A stretch of 64,000 nucleotides of DNA from Talinum fruticosum. Lineage: Eukaryota > Streptophyta > Magnoliopsida > Caryophyllales > Talinaceae. The notes beneath the pieces were generated by a model. The model was not told where the DNA came from, searched no databases, and saw only the letters and a list, made by a program, of their open reading frames with translations. Both the position numbers and the translations under genes were made by a program. Position 1 is the first letter of the stretch; every line of letters begins with the position of its first letter. The stretch covers positions 7,190,001-7,254,000 of the forward strand of contig JAITYX010000008.1 of the NCBI GenBank assembly GCA_021018815.1, read 5' to 3'. Of this stretch, positions 12,227 to 25,052 are shown in pieces.

Positions 12227-14314
12227 AATGGCGCGTGCGTTGCGGGGGTTGTGGCCTTGTGATTTTTGGTCACCTCAAAATCCCAATCTTTTGCCGTGAA
12301 TTTTGCTCCTCTTGGGGTAGTATTTTTTTTTTGGGGGGGATAGAATTGGGTGGTAGTATTTTGGCAATTATTATTGGAATTAATTTTTCCACAAAAAATA
12401 ATGGGGGTTGTGGTCCAAATTGATAGGTTTTTTTTTGGATAAATGGATTGGATAATAAAAATTTACACGTATGAATAATCACAATTGGAGGAATTAAAAA
12501 AAGTGTACGTTTATATAATTTTATTTATTTTATTAAGAAAATAATTTAGTTCATAAATACTTATACACCTTATTCGACTACATTATAAAATCATAATATA
12601 ACACTCATTGATCTTTGTTTAACCATTCATTTTATCCATGCTTTTTTTAACTAATATATTTTGTTTCAAATGTACTTTGTGCCTCTACCATTTTTATACA
12701 TTAGTCATTTCTTTATTTGGCATGAATTAATACATGTACTTTAGTTGAATATAGTCATGTTACAGTCCCATTTATTTGTGTCTTCTAATTAGTCATAACG
12801 ACATTAAATATAGGCACCTTGTTAAAATTTAAAGTAATTTCTCACTTAATAGTAAAAATAAATAGAAAGATACTTGTTTTGAAGCATGAAACCATACTAA
12901 AAAGAAAGTAAATTACTGATCGAGTAATATTTTAACTCGAGAGAAAAAAATGTCTAAATGATAATTAGATTGTTTTTACATAATTGGACACTATACAGTA
13001 ATATAAATGAACTGAAGTGGTTGATAAATAATGACTCATCTAAACTTCCTTCACTTTCATTCGCAAGTAAACCTCTCCCACCCACATCTATTGAATTTTT
13101 CAAACCTATAAATTAAAATAAGGCAAGTATACACCATTATTGGTAGTACCGTAGTAGTTTACTTGAGGATCATTCTATATATGGGGAAAGTCAACTATCA
13201 AATTGGGCTACTACTAATAAATTACCACTTAATTACAATACTCTAATCAGCTAACTATTACGTGTACGTAGATAATAAATAAGAAATTAGATAAATGTAC
13301 TACTAGTTTTTTTTTTTTTTTTCTAATTCGACTCTTCAAGGCATGGATGTTTCATGTATTGTTTGATAATTTTTCTTTATTTCTTGATTTTATCTATTTT
13401 GGTTAGAGGACGGTGTAAATTGTGTAATTTTATGATTAAGTCACCAGAATTTATCCTGAATTTGGGCTCCTACGATAAAGTTAGTATCTTGGAATGGTGA
13501 GAAGACTAAGAAAAACTTAGGAATATTTGATCTTAGTTTATCCGAATTTATTTTCTAGAAGAATTTGCATATTCCCCTTAACCTTTGAACGAGTTCACTT
13601 CATATGTACAACCTTGTGGTTTTAGGAAATTTTGGAGTTTGCATTTGGATTGGCTCTCATAGTTAGTTAGACTTTTGATTGGTGGATCTAGATTCGTATA
13701 TAGATGGATGCTAACTAGAGCTGAAGACACCTAACCAGATGGTGAATTTACCACCTTAACCTTTTCCACTTTGGCAAGACAAGTCGTCAGCTAATTGTGG
13801 ATGTTTAAGAGGCCCAAAATCGAAATTTTGAACCTAATTGGACTTAGTCCCACTATTTAGATCATCCTTGAACACATACCCACCATCAACATTTTAAAAA
13901 TTAAAATTTATTTTAATATTTTAAATTTAGCATCTATTTAAAATAATATTATATCGAGTACTTATGACAAATTTCATTTCATTTAAACTTATTTTATTTA
14001 TATTAGCTGACTATTTGAGCCTATAACAATTAATTATTTTAATTCATTTCAATTATAATAATTGTAGCAATTAATTTTAATAATTATTTTAAATAGACGG
14101 CTCGTTTTACCTATAAATTTCCATATAAGTGTCATCTATTTTTTTAGTCAATGACTATTTTTTCTAGAAAGTAAAATTGGTGCTTGGAAATCTTGGAGAT
14201 TGGGCCAAAACCCAAAAAATAAAAATCAGAAAAAGGAAAAAAAAAAAAAACAGGGAAACCCAGGGGTTCAGGATTTTGGATGTCTGGTAAATTGGCAGAA
14301 TTGCTGCGCCAACT
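12227..14314. other. Intergenic spacer, profilin / phosphofructokinase
   Basis: AT-rich DNA between two divergent genes. It holds an AT-rich inverted-repeat element at 13931-14099 (listed separately), a poly-T run near 13309-13322 and no conserved exon. Short ORFs here are low-complexity. Confidence 0.6.
13931..14099. mobile_element. AT-rich MITE-like inverted repeat, copy A
   Basis: Termini tctatttaaaataat (left) and the complementary attattttaaataga (right) enclose about 140 bp of TA-rich DNA rich in ttataataattaatt-type motifs. Similar structures are at 32908-33142, 46308-46455 and 48161-48370. No coding capacity; no clear target duplication was identified. Confidence 0.45.
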
Positions 14315-14465
14315 GATTTTATATTTTGAAGGGGCGCCCAAACTCTCTCTCTCCCTGTTCTGTACATCCCGCTTTCCCAACATATTATTTTCAGCTCATC
14401 AACATCACATTAGTCGGACTCACATTCACATTCTCAGAGGGAGAGAAAGAAACAAAATAGAGAAA
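14315..14465 (+). promoter_or_regulatory. Phosphofructokinase 5' leader and putative TATA region
   Basis: A TATA-like element (ttatatttt, about 14317) is followed at about 30 bp by a CT-rich stretch (aactctctctctccctg), a common plant initiation context, and then a ~110 nt leader to the ATG at 14466. The ATG context is agaaaATGGAG. Confidence 0.4.
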
Positions 14466-17400
14466 ATGGAGGGTACGAGCAATGGCCAGCAGCATATGAA
14501 GATTGTCAAAGGGGAATATGGATACATCCTCGAAGATGTTCCTCACTTGTCCGATTACATTCCTGATCTTCCCGTATGTTCTATGTTTCCTTAAATTTCT
14601 TTCCCTTTTTATCTGTTCATGAGTTCGAATTAATTGAATGATGGTTTATTTTGGCGTTGAATGTTCACTGTTATTAAAAGGCAGATCTACGCTGGTTTTC
14701 TTTGCCTTTTTCATGGGTTCTTCAGGCGATCAATGCCTGTTTCAATATCTACCACATTTTATCGGGAGTTGATCTGAGGGTTGATTTGGTAAAAACAATT
14801 TTTAAGCATAAGAGAGAAGGAAATAAGCTTTGAAAGCGCCTAAAATTTTACGGGGATGAAAGAGATTCGCCTCGGAAAATGTGGGCATGGCCGTGTGTTT
14901 TGTGAAGTTGAAGTCTATCTTACTTTTGAGAAATAGGGTTGAACTGTTTCAAGGGTTGGTTTGGTGTAACTATAATCGGGAAATTTCATTTGGGTAGTTG
15001 TAAAATTGAAATGTAGTGTTAAATCCGGAGCTGGGACTAGTTCAAGTATCTAGTTTGAACTATCTGTTGGCTAGAATTTGAGACATGATTTTCAAATGAC
15101 CAAAAAACGATATGCACTATACACAAACTATCTCAAATGGCCTTGAAACATCTTAAAGCCTTTTGAGAGGTGAGAAAATGTATCATCTTGATTTCTTGAG
15201 GCGATGCAACTTCCTGAGGCTTATTGAAATGCATTCCTTGTTGTGCATCAAATCGAGGCTCTGCTGCACCTCATTGACATCTTTAGCAAGAGAGGAAGAG
15301 ATGAGATGGTAAACCATTGAAGTTTCTAAAAACTTTAGCTGAAATTGATAGTTACACAAGACACTTGATGCAATTTCGAGTAAACACCTTCAATCCACTG
15401 CATGAAATTTCTTCAGATTAAACCCTAGAATGAAAATTCGAATAAATTTAAACCCCAATTCCTAGATCACATCTGTAGTAGCCAATAAGTGAGCTTTGGA
15501 TTTAAACCGAAAGATGATTTCATCAAATTTTTACTAATTTGTGGCCCTGTATAAGTCAAATTTTTACTATGCGGGAACAAAAGCTGCTTGGTGTTAAATT
15601 GGTCTACTGATTGGAGTATGGTGGCTGTAGGTATGGCTGCAGAAGTAAAAGCTGCATGAACTGCAATAACTGCAGTTGTCTTTTTGCTCGTTTTCTCGAC
15701 TGTTCCTCCACTCATCTTCACTTGTTTTTGTTTCTTTTATCCTGATTTGGTTGTTCTTCCCATGCTTTTGTCTTCCCTCTCACTTTCTTTGATCTACCAC
15801 ATGGGAAAATATCACCAACTGCAGTTAGAATTGTTGTTTCCGATCATCTATTCAAAGATTAACAACTCACTTGCAATCTTCTATGTGTCTTTTTCCTTCT
15901 GCTGTAGAATCATTTATTGAAACACAATCAGAAAGAAAGTAATATACTATCTGGTGTGTTAAGTCGAAGGAAATCGTGGACATTTGACAGTTGATTTGAT
16001 GAGCATTTGAATATAGATGTTCACGTTTAATACTATACCTTAATTTTGTGAACTTTATTGAATCATCCTATGTTTCGCCGACTCTTCATTTTACCCTACC
16101 GTACCCGTGTCAGACCCTCGACATCCTGACAGGGTACGACACTTGATACTTCAAATCACAATGAAAGTCTGCAAATTTTCGTGAAAATAGCCAAGTCTGA
16201 CATTTGGAGACATATCCATGTTGGATACCCTTATTTGAGTCCGAATAACATAGTAATCATCTTCCTTTTTTACTGATCTAAATATATATTCTCATTTAGC
16301 CTTCTCTCATGCTTCTCTTATGCAGACCTACCAAAATCCCTTGCAAGATAATCCTGCCTATGCAGTTGTCAAGTAAGTTGATTTCTGATGGATAATTTGA
16401 TTGTCTTTCAAAACCTCCTTTAACAGGGATTTTAAGAATTAAATTTTTCTTTAGTGATTTTTGGAGTCATTGCTTGTGGAGAAATTGAGATATTTTTGTC
16501 ATTAATTTTTTTATTCTTTCAGGCAATATTTTGTCGATATGGATGATACTGTGACACAAAAGGTGATCCCTCTTTCAATTTTCTTGTCATTTAGCGTGAA
16601 ATAGTTATTTGTACATATACTGCCTTTTATAGTACGCCTAGAATATCCTCTGGTAATTAATCCCTTTCAAACAGTGGATTTGGCATAGAGGATAAAGTTG
16701 GGGCAGGGTTTTTGGAGCTAATTTCAATTATCTAGAATATGTTGGAGTCTAGTCAATTCAAGAGATACTAGCTCACCATTTTTTTTCCCCTTACCTTCAG
16801 ATTGTAGTTCACAAGGATTCCCAAAGAGGTATACATTTCCGCCGGGCTGGCCCACGGGAAAAGGTACTATTTCTCTCTCACACACACAATGCTTTGACTG
16901 TTAATCCTCTGCTTATGTCCCCTCTAACCATAATCTTATGTCATAGTGCAGGTTTACTTTGATTCTGGTGAAGTGCATGCATGCATTGTGACTTGTGGAG
17001 GGCTTTGTCCGGGCCTTAACACTGTAATTAGAGAAATTGTATGTGGCCTTTATAACATGTACGGTGTCAGCAAAGTTATTGGAATTGATGTAAGTGCAAG
17101 GCTACTTGACCTCAGAGGTGATCAACTTAGGATATCATGTTGCTATATTATATGCTTTACTGGTTTCTCATTGTTGGTGTTGCATTGCTAATTTGTTCCT
17201 AAGCTTCAATCAAATTTGAAACTACTCCATAGCCTAAATTTTGGTGAAAAGAGCTGAATAAATACTAGACATGTTAGTTTCAGGAGATAAAACCATTGAT
17301 TGTTGCATCGACATGTCTTAGCTGGTTGCTGTTGTTTCAATGTTATCTACCGGTAGTCTTTCAACAAAGTTGGATTTGCCAAGCAGGTTTCATGCTAGTG

Positions 17401-20400
17401 TTTTTACATGCAATTTTCATTGCTTGCAAAGATTCATACTGTAGATAATTGTTATCGAATGTCTTGCAAGAAATGTGAAATGTGCAAAGGTCTTTAGTGG
17501 AATACTTTTGAGTTTTTACCTTGGAAAATAGAGGTTTGTGGAATTCTTGTCCTTACCAAACATTTTTAGAAGTCTATTAATACTTCTTACCATGACATCT
17601 ACTACTATTAATGGAGAGAATCTGCTTCCCTTGAAAAATGGAGGTTTGTCGAATTCTCGTCCTCATTATACACTTTTTTTGAGGTTTATTAAATACTTAT
17701 TATTATGTTATTACTGTTGGAGTGAGTGAATCTCTAAGCTGTTTTTTCGGTTTAACGAAAAGATATCTTTCTGTACTTTCTTCATTGTTTCTTTGTTAAG
17801 ATTATGTGAAACCAAACCAAACTTGGGAAAAACTTTTTGTTAATTAATCAAAAACTATAAAGTCTGGTCTGTTTATATTTGAATAACAGCTTTTGTTGAA
17901 CCTAGTCATGTCATACAAACAATTATGTAGAAGCATAATTTATATGTGTGGATCTACCAATCAGTTTTAACCTTCATTCTCTAATCATCTCTCAAAGTGT
18001 CATTGCACTTTTTAGGGAGGTTACAAAGGTTTCTATGCCAAAAATACCATTAAACTGGACCCTAAAGTTGTCAATGATATCCATAAGCGTGGTGGTACTA
18101 TACTTGGAACATCTCGAGGAGGCCATGATACTATGAAAATAGTTGATAGTATTCAAGACCGTGGGATAAATCAGGTATGAACAGATGAGACTTCACACGC
18201 TTTGTATTTGTGCTCAAATTTTGATAAATTTCTTGGTGCTAACATTCATACAAATGATCCAGGTTTATATAATTGGAGGTGATGGGACACAAAGAGGAGC
18301 ATCTGTTATTTATGAGGTAATTTTTCTTGGTCAGTAAGCTGCAGTATATTTGTAAGCATCACAATTACAAATATCTGAGATAATCACGCTGATTTCTTAA
18401 CAAAAATACAAGCTTGTGCTGAATGCTTTATTTTCCTTAGCAGGTTGATTTCATTAATGCTTAGTGCTCCATAAGTTGATTTATTTGCCCATAGTGCTAA
18501 TTTTATTTTATTCACTGTTATGCAGGAAATTATACGACGTGGCCTTAAAGTTGCTGTTGCTGGGATTCCAAAAACTATTGATAATGATATTCCGGTACTC
18601 AAGAGCATGTATAGTATAACTTCTATTTTCTGATGTCTTATGCGTCCTAACTGATGAATTGTTGCCTGTTTCTATTTTACTGTTGTAGAATGAGAATAGT
18701 TTAACGAATGGCTTATTTTTTGCAGGTTATTGATAGGTCATTTGGCTTTGACACTGCTGTAGAGGAAGCCCAACGTGCAATAAATGCTGCTCATGTAGAA
18801 GCTGAAAGTATGGAGAATGGTATTGGTCTTGTGAAGTTGATGGGTCGATACAGTGGTCAGTTTTCTTTCTCATGATTCTGCTTTGAATAGCTACACAGTT
18901 GTATAGATGAAATCATCTAATAGTTTTCAAGCTTCTTTTTCTCTTTGATGATTAGTTTCTACTTTCGTGGAGTTTCTTTTTCATTCTTGTTGCCACTTTT
19001 GAGATTCTCTCTGGTGTTGTTTCATGTTTATTTGCTGAACTGCCTCTATTTATCTTCACATATCATTTGTTGGTGCTTTTAAGTATATTTCAAGTTGATA
19101 TCAAAATGCTTTAAGTTTGGTTGGCAGGTTTCCACTCTCTATAGAGAGAGCAGTTTGTCTAAATCTAGCGAAATGTCTATCAAGTGTCTCCTGCTAGGAA
19201 TAAAAAATGACATTAGCCATTAGAAAATTTTTTTGAGTTCACGGTGATGCATCAGCATTATTTGAGTTAGCAATTCCTGGTTTTTGAGCAATTGATTTTT
19301 CTAACACCTTATGTGTTTCTTCCACTTGAGTAATAAGCTTTCATTAATAAGGGAAAAGATTACTGTCTATAATGTTCTTCTTACATGAAAGCATGCATAT
19401 TTGATCAAGAAGAAGAGAAAAGGATATATCAGCTGGTTTTGTCATGGTTTAATCAGATTTGATGCTATATCTCTTTCCTTGGTTCAATCCTGAAGATGAT
19501 CCTATATGCTTTGATTCAGATTTGCACTTTTTCTTGATATCGAAAGGAAAATTAAGAAAAGAAAAGATTCTCTTTCTATGTAGCAGCATCTGTAGACTTT
19601 CTCATGGATTTAAGGCAGAGGGTTCTACTTCTACCAAAAATTAAACTCAGGGTTCCTCTAGTTGCATGAGAAATCGAATCTTAAAAACTTCTATTTCTTG
19701 CTGTTGGTGTCCTTAAATCACGATTCCTTTACAAACTAGTAATCTGAAGAGCATGTAAAAGCTTTCCTTTAAAACATCAATCCCCACAAGTCTTTAGACT
19801 GATTCCTCCACTTATTGTACATCAATTATGGAAAGCGTATAAGAAGATAATAATAGCATCTTTGAGCTTACATATTGATGTTTTCCCTACATTTTATCAT
19901 AACGATGATTCTATGTCGGAGTAGATGTTGGCCTGGTTGTTCACATCCGAGACTGGCATTAACTGTCTCCATCCATGCAAAATTGAATTACATTGGCTTC
20001 AGGTACTCATCCTAGTTAGCTGGTGAGATCACACAACATCAATTTGGCCCAAGCACTCAAAAAGTGTATAGTTTCACTTTGACGTGCTGGACTTGAGTCG
20101 CCAAGTTCAAATAGTTAAGCGGGACTTTGGCTCCAATTAATTCAGCCTGTCCTACAGCCATGGTGTTGTTCTTATGAGAAGTCCAAAGTTCTCTAAATTG
20201 ACTTAAGATGTCAATGCAAAGTTTTGAACATTGACAGGGAGAGCTGATTTACAAGTTTTTGTGAGAAGTAATCATATCATGGAAGGATTAATTTCTTAAA
20301 CATAGTTACATAGATGCTTAATGGTTCTGGTAGAATAATCTATATTTGGATTTTGGGGATAGGAGTATAAACTGTTTTAAATTGCAACGCCTTTATGGTT

Positions 20401-23150
20401 CATAGTGCCTTTGTGTTTTATAGAGCTACACGGTAAAGTCGAACCTCATCCACTTTTTGTCATCATCTGTTTTGCACCGCTTTTCCTTTAAGAGAATGCG
20501 TTTGTTAGAATATCTATAAATGTTAACAATGCGCTTCATTATTGCCCATTGTCGCGCCAATTGACTATGTCTGGATGTTCTATCGTTCAAGTTATCCATC
20601 AACATCCAGAGTCAACTCCCTGTTTTCTGTATATATTTGTGCAGATAAGCTGGCATATTTCAGCTGGTACCTTTAATGAAATCATGCATAGCAGCCTTTT
20701 AGGTGCTATTGAATTGTAAACTCTTGCCAGTTTATTGATTGTTGTTTTATTACCATTTTCAAACTCATTTTATGTGTTCCTATTACAGGATTTATTGCAA
20801 TGTATGCAACTCTAGCTAGTCGAGATGTGGATTGTTGCTTGATTCCAGAGTCACCCTTTTATCTTCAAGGTAAGGGTGGACTATTTGAATACATGGAGAA
20901 AAGACTCAAGGAAAATGGGCATATGGTCATTGTGATTGCTGAAGGAGCGGGACAAGAGCTCCTTACTGAAAGCTTGGACGAGAGAGATGCTTCAGGAAAT
21001 AAATTACTCAAAGATGTTGGGCTGTGGATGTCTCACAAAATCAAGGTTTGTATCCACTGTCTCTTGTTTGTCAGTGACAGCCTTCTGTGCGTTAGCTTGT
21101 TAGGGGTAAGGATCTGTACATTTTGACCTCTGCAAAATCCTATCATCGGTGGGTCTCTACGGTTTGGTTGTATTTATTCACTATCCTTTTGCAACACATT
21201 ATCAGACAGTAACAAAACAAAATGAGGTAGCCGATCATTTTGCTAACTTTCTGAAGATTGAAGTGAGGAATTTTGCATTGATTCGTGAATTGTGCTTCAA
21301 TTGATGATGCTTGAATGGTCCGATTATTATTTGTGGGATTGTTTCTGTATTAGTTCTTGCTGCTGTGTGTTTCTACCATAAAAATTACACTTCTACGCCC
21401 CCTCTCCTCTTCCTTTTAGTCCAATGTCTATACACTTATGGACTTGTCCAGATTAATGTTAAAAAGAGTCAAGGACTTTCCCCACTTGATATCATGGTCA
21501 ATTGAAGTTTTTACTACTTTGTTGCACAGTTAATGCAATTTCTAAACTTCCAGCAGTGAAACGTGTAGAGTCACCTTAACATGGCCATTTTATAGGGCAA
21601 AACCTTAATGAATCCTCGTATTCTTGTTTCTCCGGATAAGATGTTCTTAAGAGGCAAATGATCAGGTCACAGTGAGGTCTTGGTAGAATGTTTTTATCAA
21701 TTTTGTCGCCAGGATTGCTTGATGCAAATCCTCTTCAATCCACTTAACGCCTTGAGGAACCAACTTTCTAGTATTCTCAAATGATCCATGTGACAAACTA
21801 CTTGCTTGATTTTGCTTTTTATGTTTTAAATTGTCCCAATTCCTGGTGGGACTCACAACTGTCATTGTTGAGATTGTACTATCCCTAGATCTGTAATAAA
21901 GGACCCTGCCCTCATTTTGAAACCTGTCTATGTCAATTGCATCTTGTCTTGTATAACACAGAGGCTACATGCACTTAAATCTCATTAAAAATGTTTATAG
22001 TTCAATTGCCAATCTGTTTCCGGACACTAATTGCACGCTGTTACACTTCTAAAGTGTTTAAAGTTCATGATGAGAATTGCCTTAGTGTTATATGCCCCCT
22101 CCCCCTTTCTTCAATACAAAGCTAACTAATTGTATTTATCTGGTTTTACTTGATTATTGATATTCAGTTTCCACTAATTGTAGGAATACTTTGCACAAAA
22201 ACGTAAAATGACGATAAATCTCAAATATATAGGTCAGTATCCGTTAACTGTATTATCTCTATGTCTCCCTTGAATAGTAGATTGTGAAAAAATGTGCAAA
22301 AGAAAATGACTTGTGCAAGTTGCATCACAGATCCTACATACATGATCCGTGCTGTTCCAAGCAATGCATCAGACAACGTGTATTGTACCCTTCTGGCTCA
22401 AAGTGCTGTTCACGGAGCCATGGCAGGATTTACAGGCTTCACAAGTGGGCTTGTAAATGGCAGGCACACTTATATTCCATTCCCGGTGAGTCCTTGTTTA
22501 GTGTATATCCAAAGATTAGATCAAATCACATATCTTCCGCCCCCCAACCAACTCCTCCCAAAAAAAAGCCAAACAAATCACATATTTTAACTGGATCATC
22601 TTTCTCCACCTTTTTTGGATAATTTTCCTGGGTGGATATGGTCTTGAGCCCACACAAAGATGGACATTGAACACTATGGCTGCTGAACCAGAAAGTACTC
22701 TTTGGATTTTCTTATGATACAATAATATTGATTTTAGTGGACTAAAGCAAAATGTCTTGGTAAATTATTTTGTAGTTTTCATTGTGCAGTAGGATTCAAC
22801 ATATGTAGCCTCTCTACTACTTTTAACTATAGGGGTTAAGGCTTGTGGATGTGAACCCCCCTCCGCACCTATCCTAGGTGGTATCACAGGGAATTGGTTT
22901 GGTTCTGTCTCGTTAGTAATTAAAGGCTAAGCTTCTCTATAATAATGCTCGTTACCTTGATAATGTGCAGCGTATCACTGAAAAACAGAACATGGTTGTC
23001 ATAACTGATAGAATGTGGGCAAGGCTCCTTTCCTCAACCAATCAGCCCAGTTTTCTAGGGGCAAGAGACATTGCTGAAGCCAAGAAAGAGGAGAGTTCCC
23101 TTCCAATTCAATCACCGGAGGCAGGAAATTGTAATGATAATTCAACATAA
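14466..23150 (+). CDS. PFK: ATP-dependent 6-phosphofructokinase (plant cytosolic type, PFK3-like)
   Basis: Thirteen exon segments join in frame to 482 residues: 14466-14573, 16326-16372, 16523-16562, 16801-16863, 16952-17089, 18016-18174, 18263-18316, 18526-18594, 18726-18855, 20789-21045, 22184-22232, 22331-22485 and 22971-23150. The enzyme phosphorylates fructose 6-phosphate to fructose 1,6-bisphosphate in glycolysis. Visible motifs are the nucleotide-binding [14 protein letters not shown] and [12 protein letters not shown], the catalytic loop [10 protein letters not shown], the substrate region [26 protein letters not shown] (split by a 1.9 kb intron) and IPESPF. GGDGT is characteristic of the plant ATP-PFK clade rather than the PPi-dependent enzyme. 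There is no transit-peptide-like extension before [15 protein letters not shown], so it is probably cytosolic. Every splice site used is GT-AG, and there are no premature stops. Confidence 0.96.
17530..17745 (+). repeat. Imperfect ~110-bp tandem repeat in a PFK intron
   Basis: Two adjacent, diverged copies each begin with gaggtttgt[gc]gaattct and contain similar tattaa-rich tails. The repeat lies inside intron 17090-18015 with no coding consequence. Confidence 0.5.
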
Positions 23151-25052
23151 ACGCTCATTGCCTGGCATGAAAAAGCAGAATCATGTACTTTATCTTGTCG
23201 CCTTCCAATTTCTCGAGCCTCTTTAGATTGAACCTCTTCATTTTCTTTTTCTTCTTTTCTTTTTCCATTGCTAGGTAAAGGGTGGTCAGGAATGAGACCC
23301 CTGACAATGTGCTTTTGTCTTCCGGACCGGTGATCTTTTGCACTGTTGTTGCCACTTACTGGGCCTGACTTCTAGTTATTGTGCAAGTTGGCTCTGCCTT
23401 TTGACCAGTTGGATTTGTATAAGTAACATCTCTTTGCATTTTGGAGCACCACTTCTTTCAAGATATAAAATGTCTTCTGCCTTGATTTTTTCTACTCCCT
23501 GCAGCATTTTCCCAGTACATATTCTGAAGTATTCCCGCATTGGATAGCCCTAGGAAAAGATTTGGGAAAATCGATTTTGAAATGCAGATTCTCTCTAGGT
23601 ATAATGTATAGGCTTTTCAAATACCAATATTAGTTTCCAGTAATGGATAACTGGGATTCAGGAGTTGTCAAATAATAAAAGACATGAATGTAAATTATCT
23701 TTATTGTTGTATTTTCCTTGAAATTTTGTTCATTGTAATTTTTTTGTCAAAAAGGAAACAAGAAATGTTAAAGGTGGTAACGGCTGCACCCGACAACGAT
23801 AAGAGGATAATACAAATTTGAATTTTCGAAAAGCACATTAGTTGAGGTTTTACGTTAAATGCTCACCTCTTGATAAGAATTACACCCACGTTTATTTAAA
23901 ATAAAAGAAAAAACAAAGAATGAAGTGAATTTTCTTAACAACAAATACAATTGACCTTTCTTTTAGTTGGTTTAATCCCCACATTTAAGATTTGTCTTTA
24001 CATTTAAGCAGGTTCTTAGAAGGTTTAAATTAAGAAATTTGTCACTGAAAAAATTTCTTACTCATTTTTTACTTTTTGGTCCCTCCTTTTAAAATTAAAA
24101 AAAAAAGAGTGATGAGTAATGTTATCAATTCAAAAATGTTGTTATGGGTTTCATTCTTTTACAAAGGGTAGAAAGGCCGTTACCACTTGTATTAAGGTAC
24201 GACCATATTTACTTTTTTTGGTGTATGTCCTTTGGGGTTTGCATTTGTCTCTCAAACCTAAGATTGATGTACGTAGGAAATATGATTTGAACTTAAGATT
24301 GATATAAATCTAAAAGTTTTACCATTGCAGATGAGTCGATACTCAACACTCATGTATTACCTTTTTTGTTTTTATTCTTTTGGACCCACTAAAAAAGCCA
24401 TGCTAGAAAAGGATAGAATATATCATTTCTTTTTTTCATTATTACGTTTCGATTTTTTTGTGTGATACTTCCTTTTTAGAAGGAAAAAAGAAAAGGTGGA
24501 TGATTGTCTCTAACTTATTTTGTTCTTCTACATTTTGGACCCAATCAAAATGTATTTTACTGAGTTTCTCTCTAAAAGAAAAGCGAAATATATCTTCATA
24601 AAACATCCTACAAAATTTAGGATGAATATCTCTAACTTATTTTAAAAGGAAAAAGAAAATTAACTCCTAATAATCAATAAATTTAAAATATCAAAATAAA
24701 TTACAGAAGGATTCCAAATCCACATTGCAAAATCTTTATTTTGATTAATTGGCTGGTCATGATCCCCAATAGTATTAAATTACTCACAAAAGCCAAATTA
24801 TAGATAGGGAGACAACCAGGCAAAGAATTACTATGTCATAGGCTATGTTACTTAAAAGAATCAGGGGAACAAATGACATGTTCACTTCACATTAGCCCTA
24901 GTCGGATGGATTAGCAGCAGGGACATATTTTCTACTATACATTTTCATTACCCACGACTCGGATACACTAACTTCATGAACAGAGAGAGAGACAGCTGCA
25001 TATATTAAGAAGAATGATCCTTGCCACAGACAGTCATTTGAGCGCCGACATA
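23151..25052. other. Intergenic DNA between PFK and the Aurora 3' end
   Basis: Two convergent genes end here. The first ~450 bp is the probable PFK 3' UTR, and the last ~150 bp is the probable Aurora 3' UTR (minus strand). Between them is AT-rich DNA with purine runs. I see no conserved exon or clear mobile element. Confidence 0.6.
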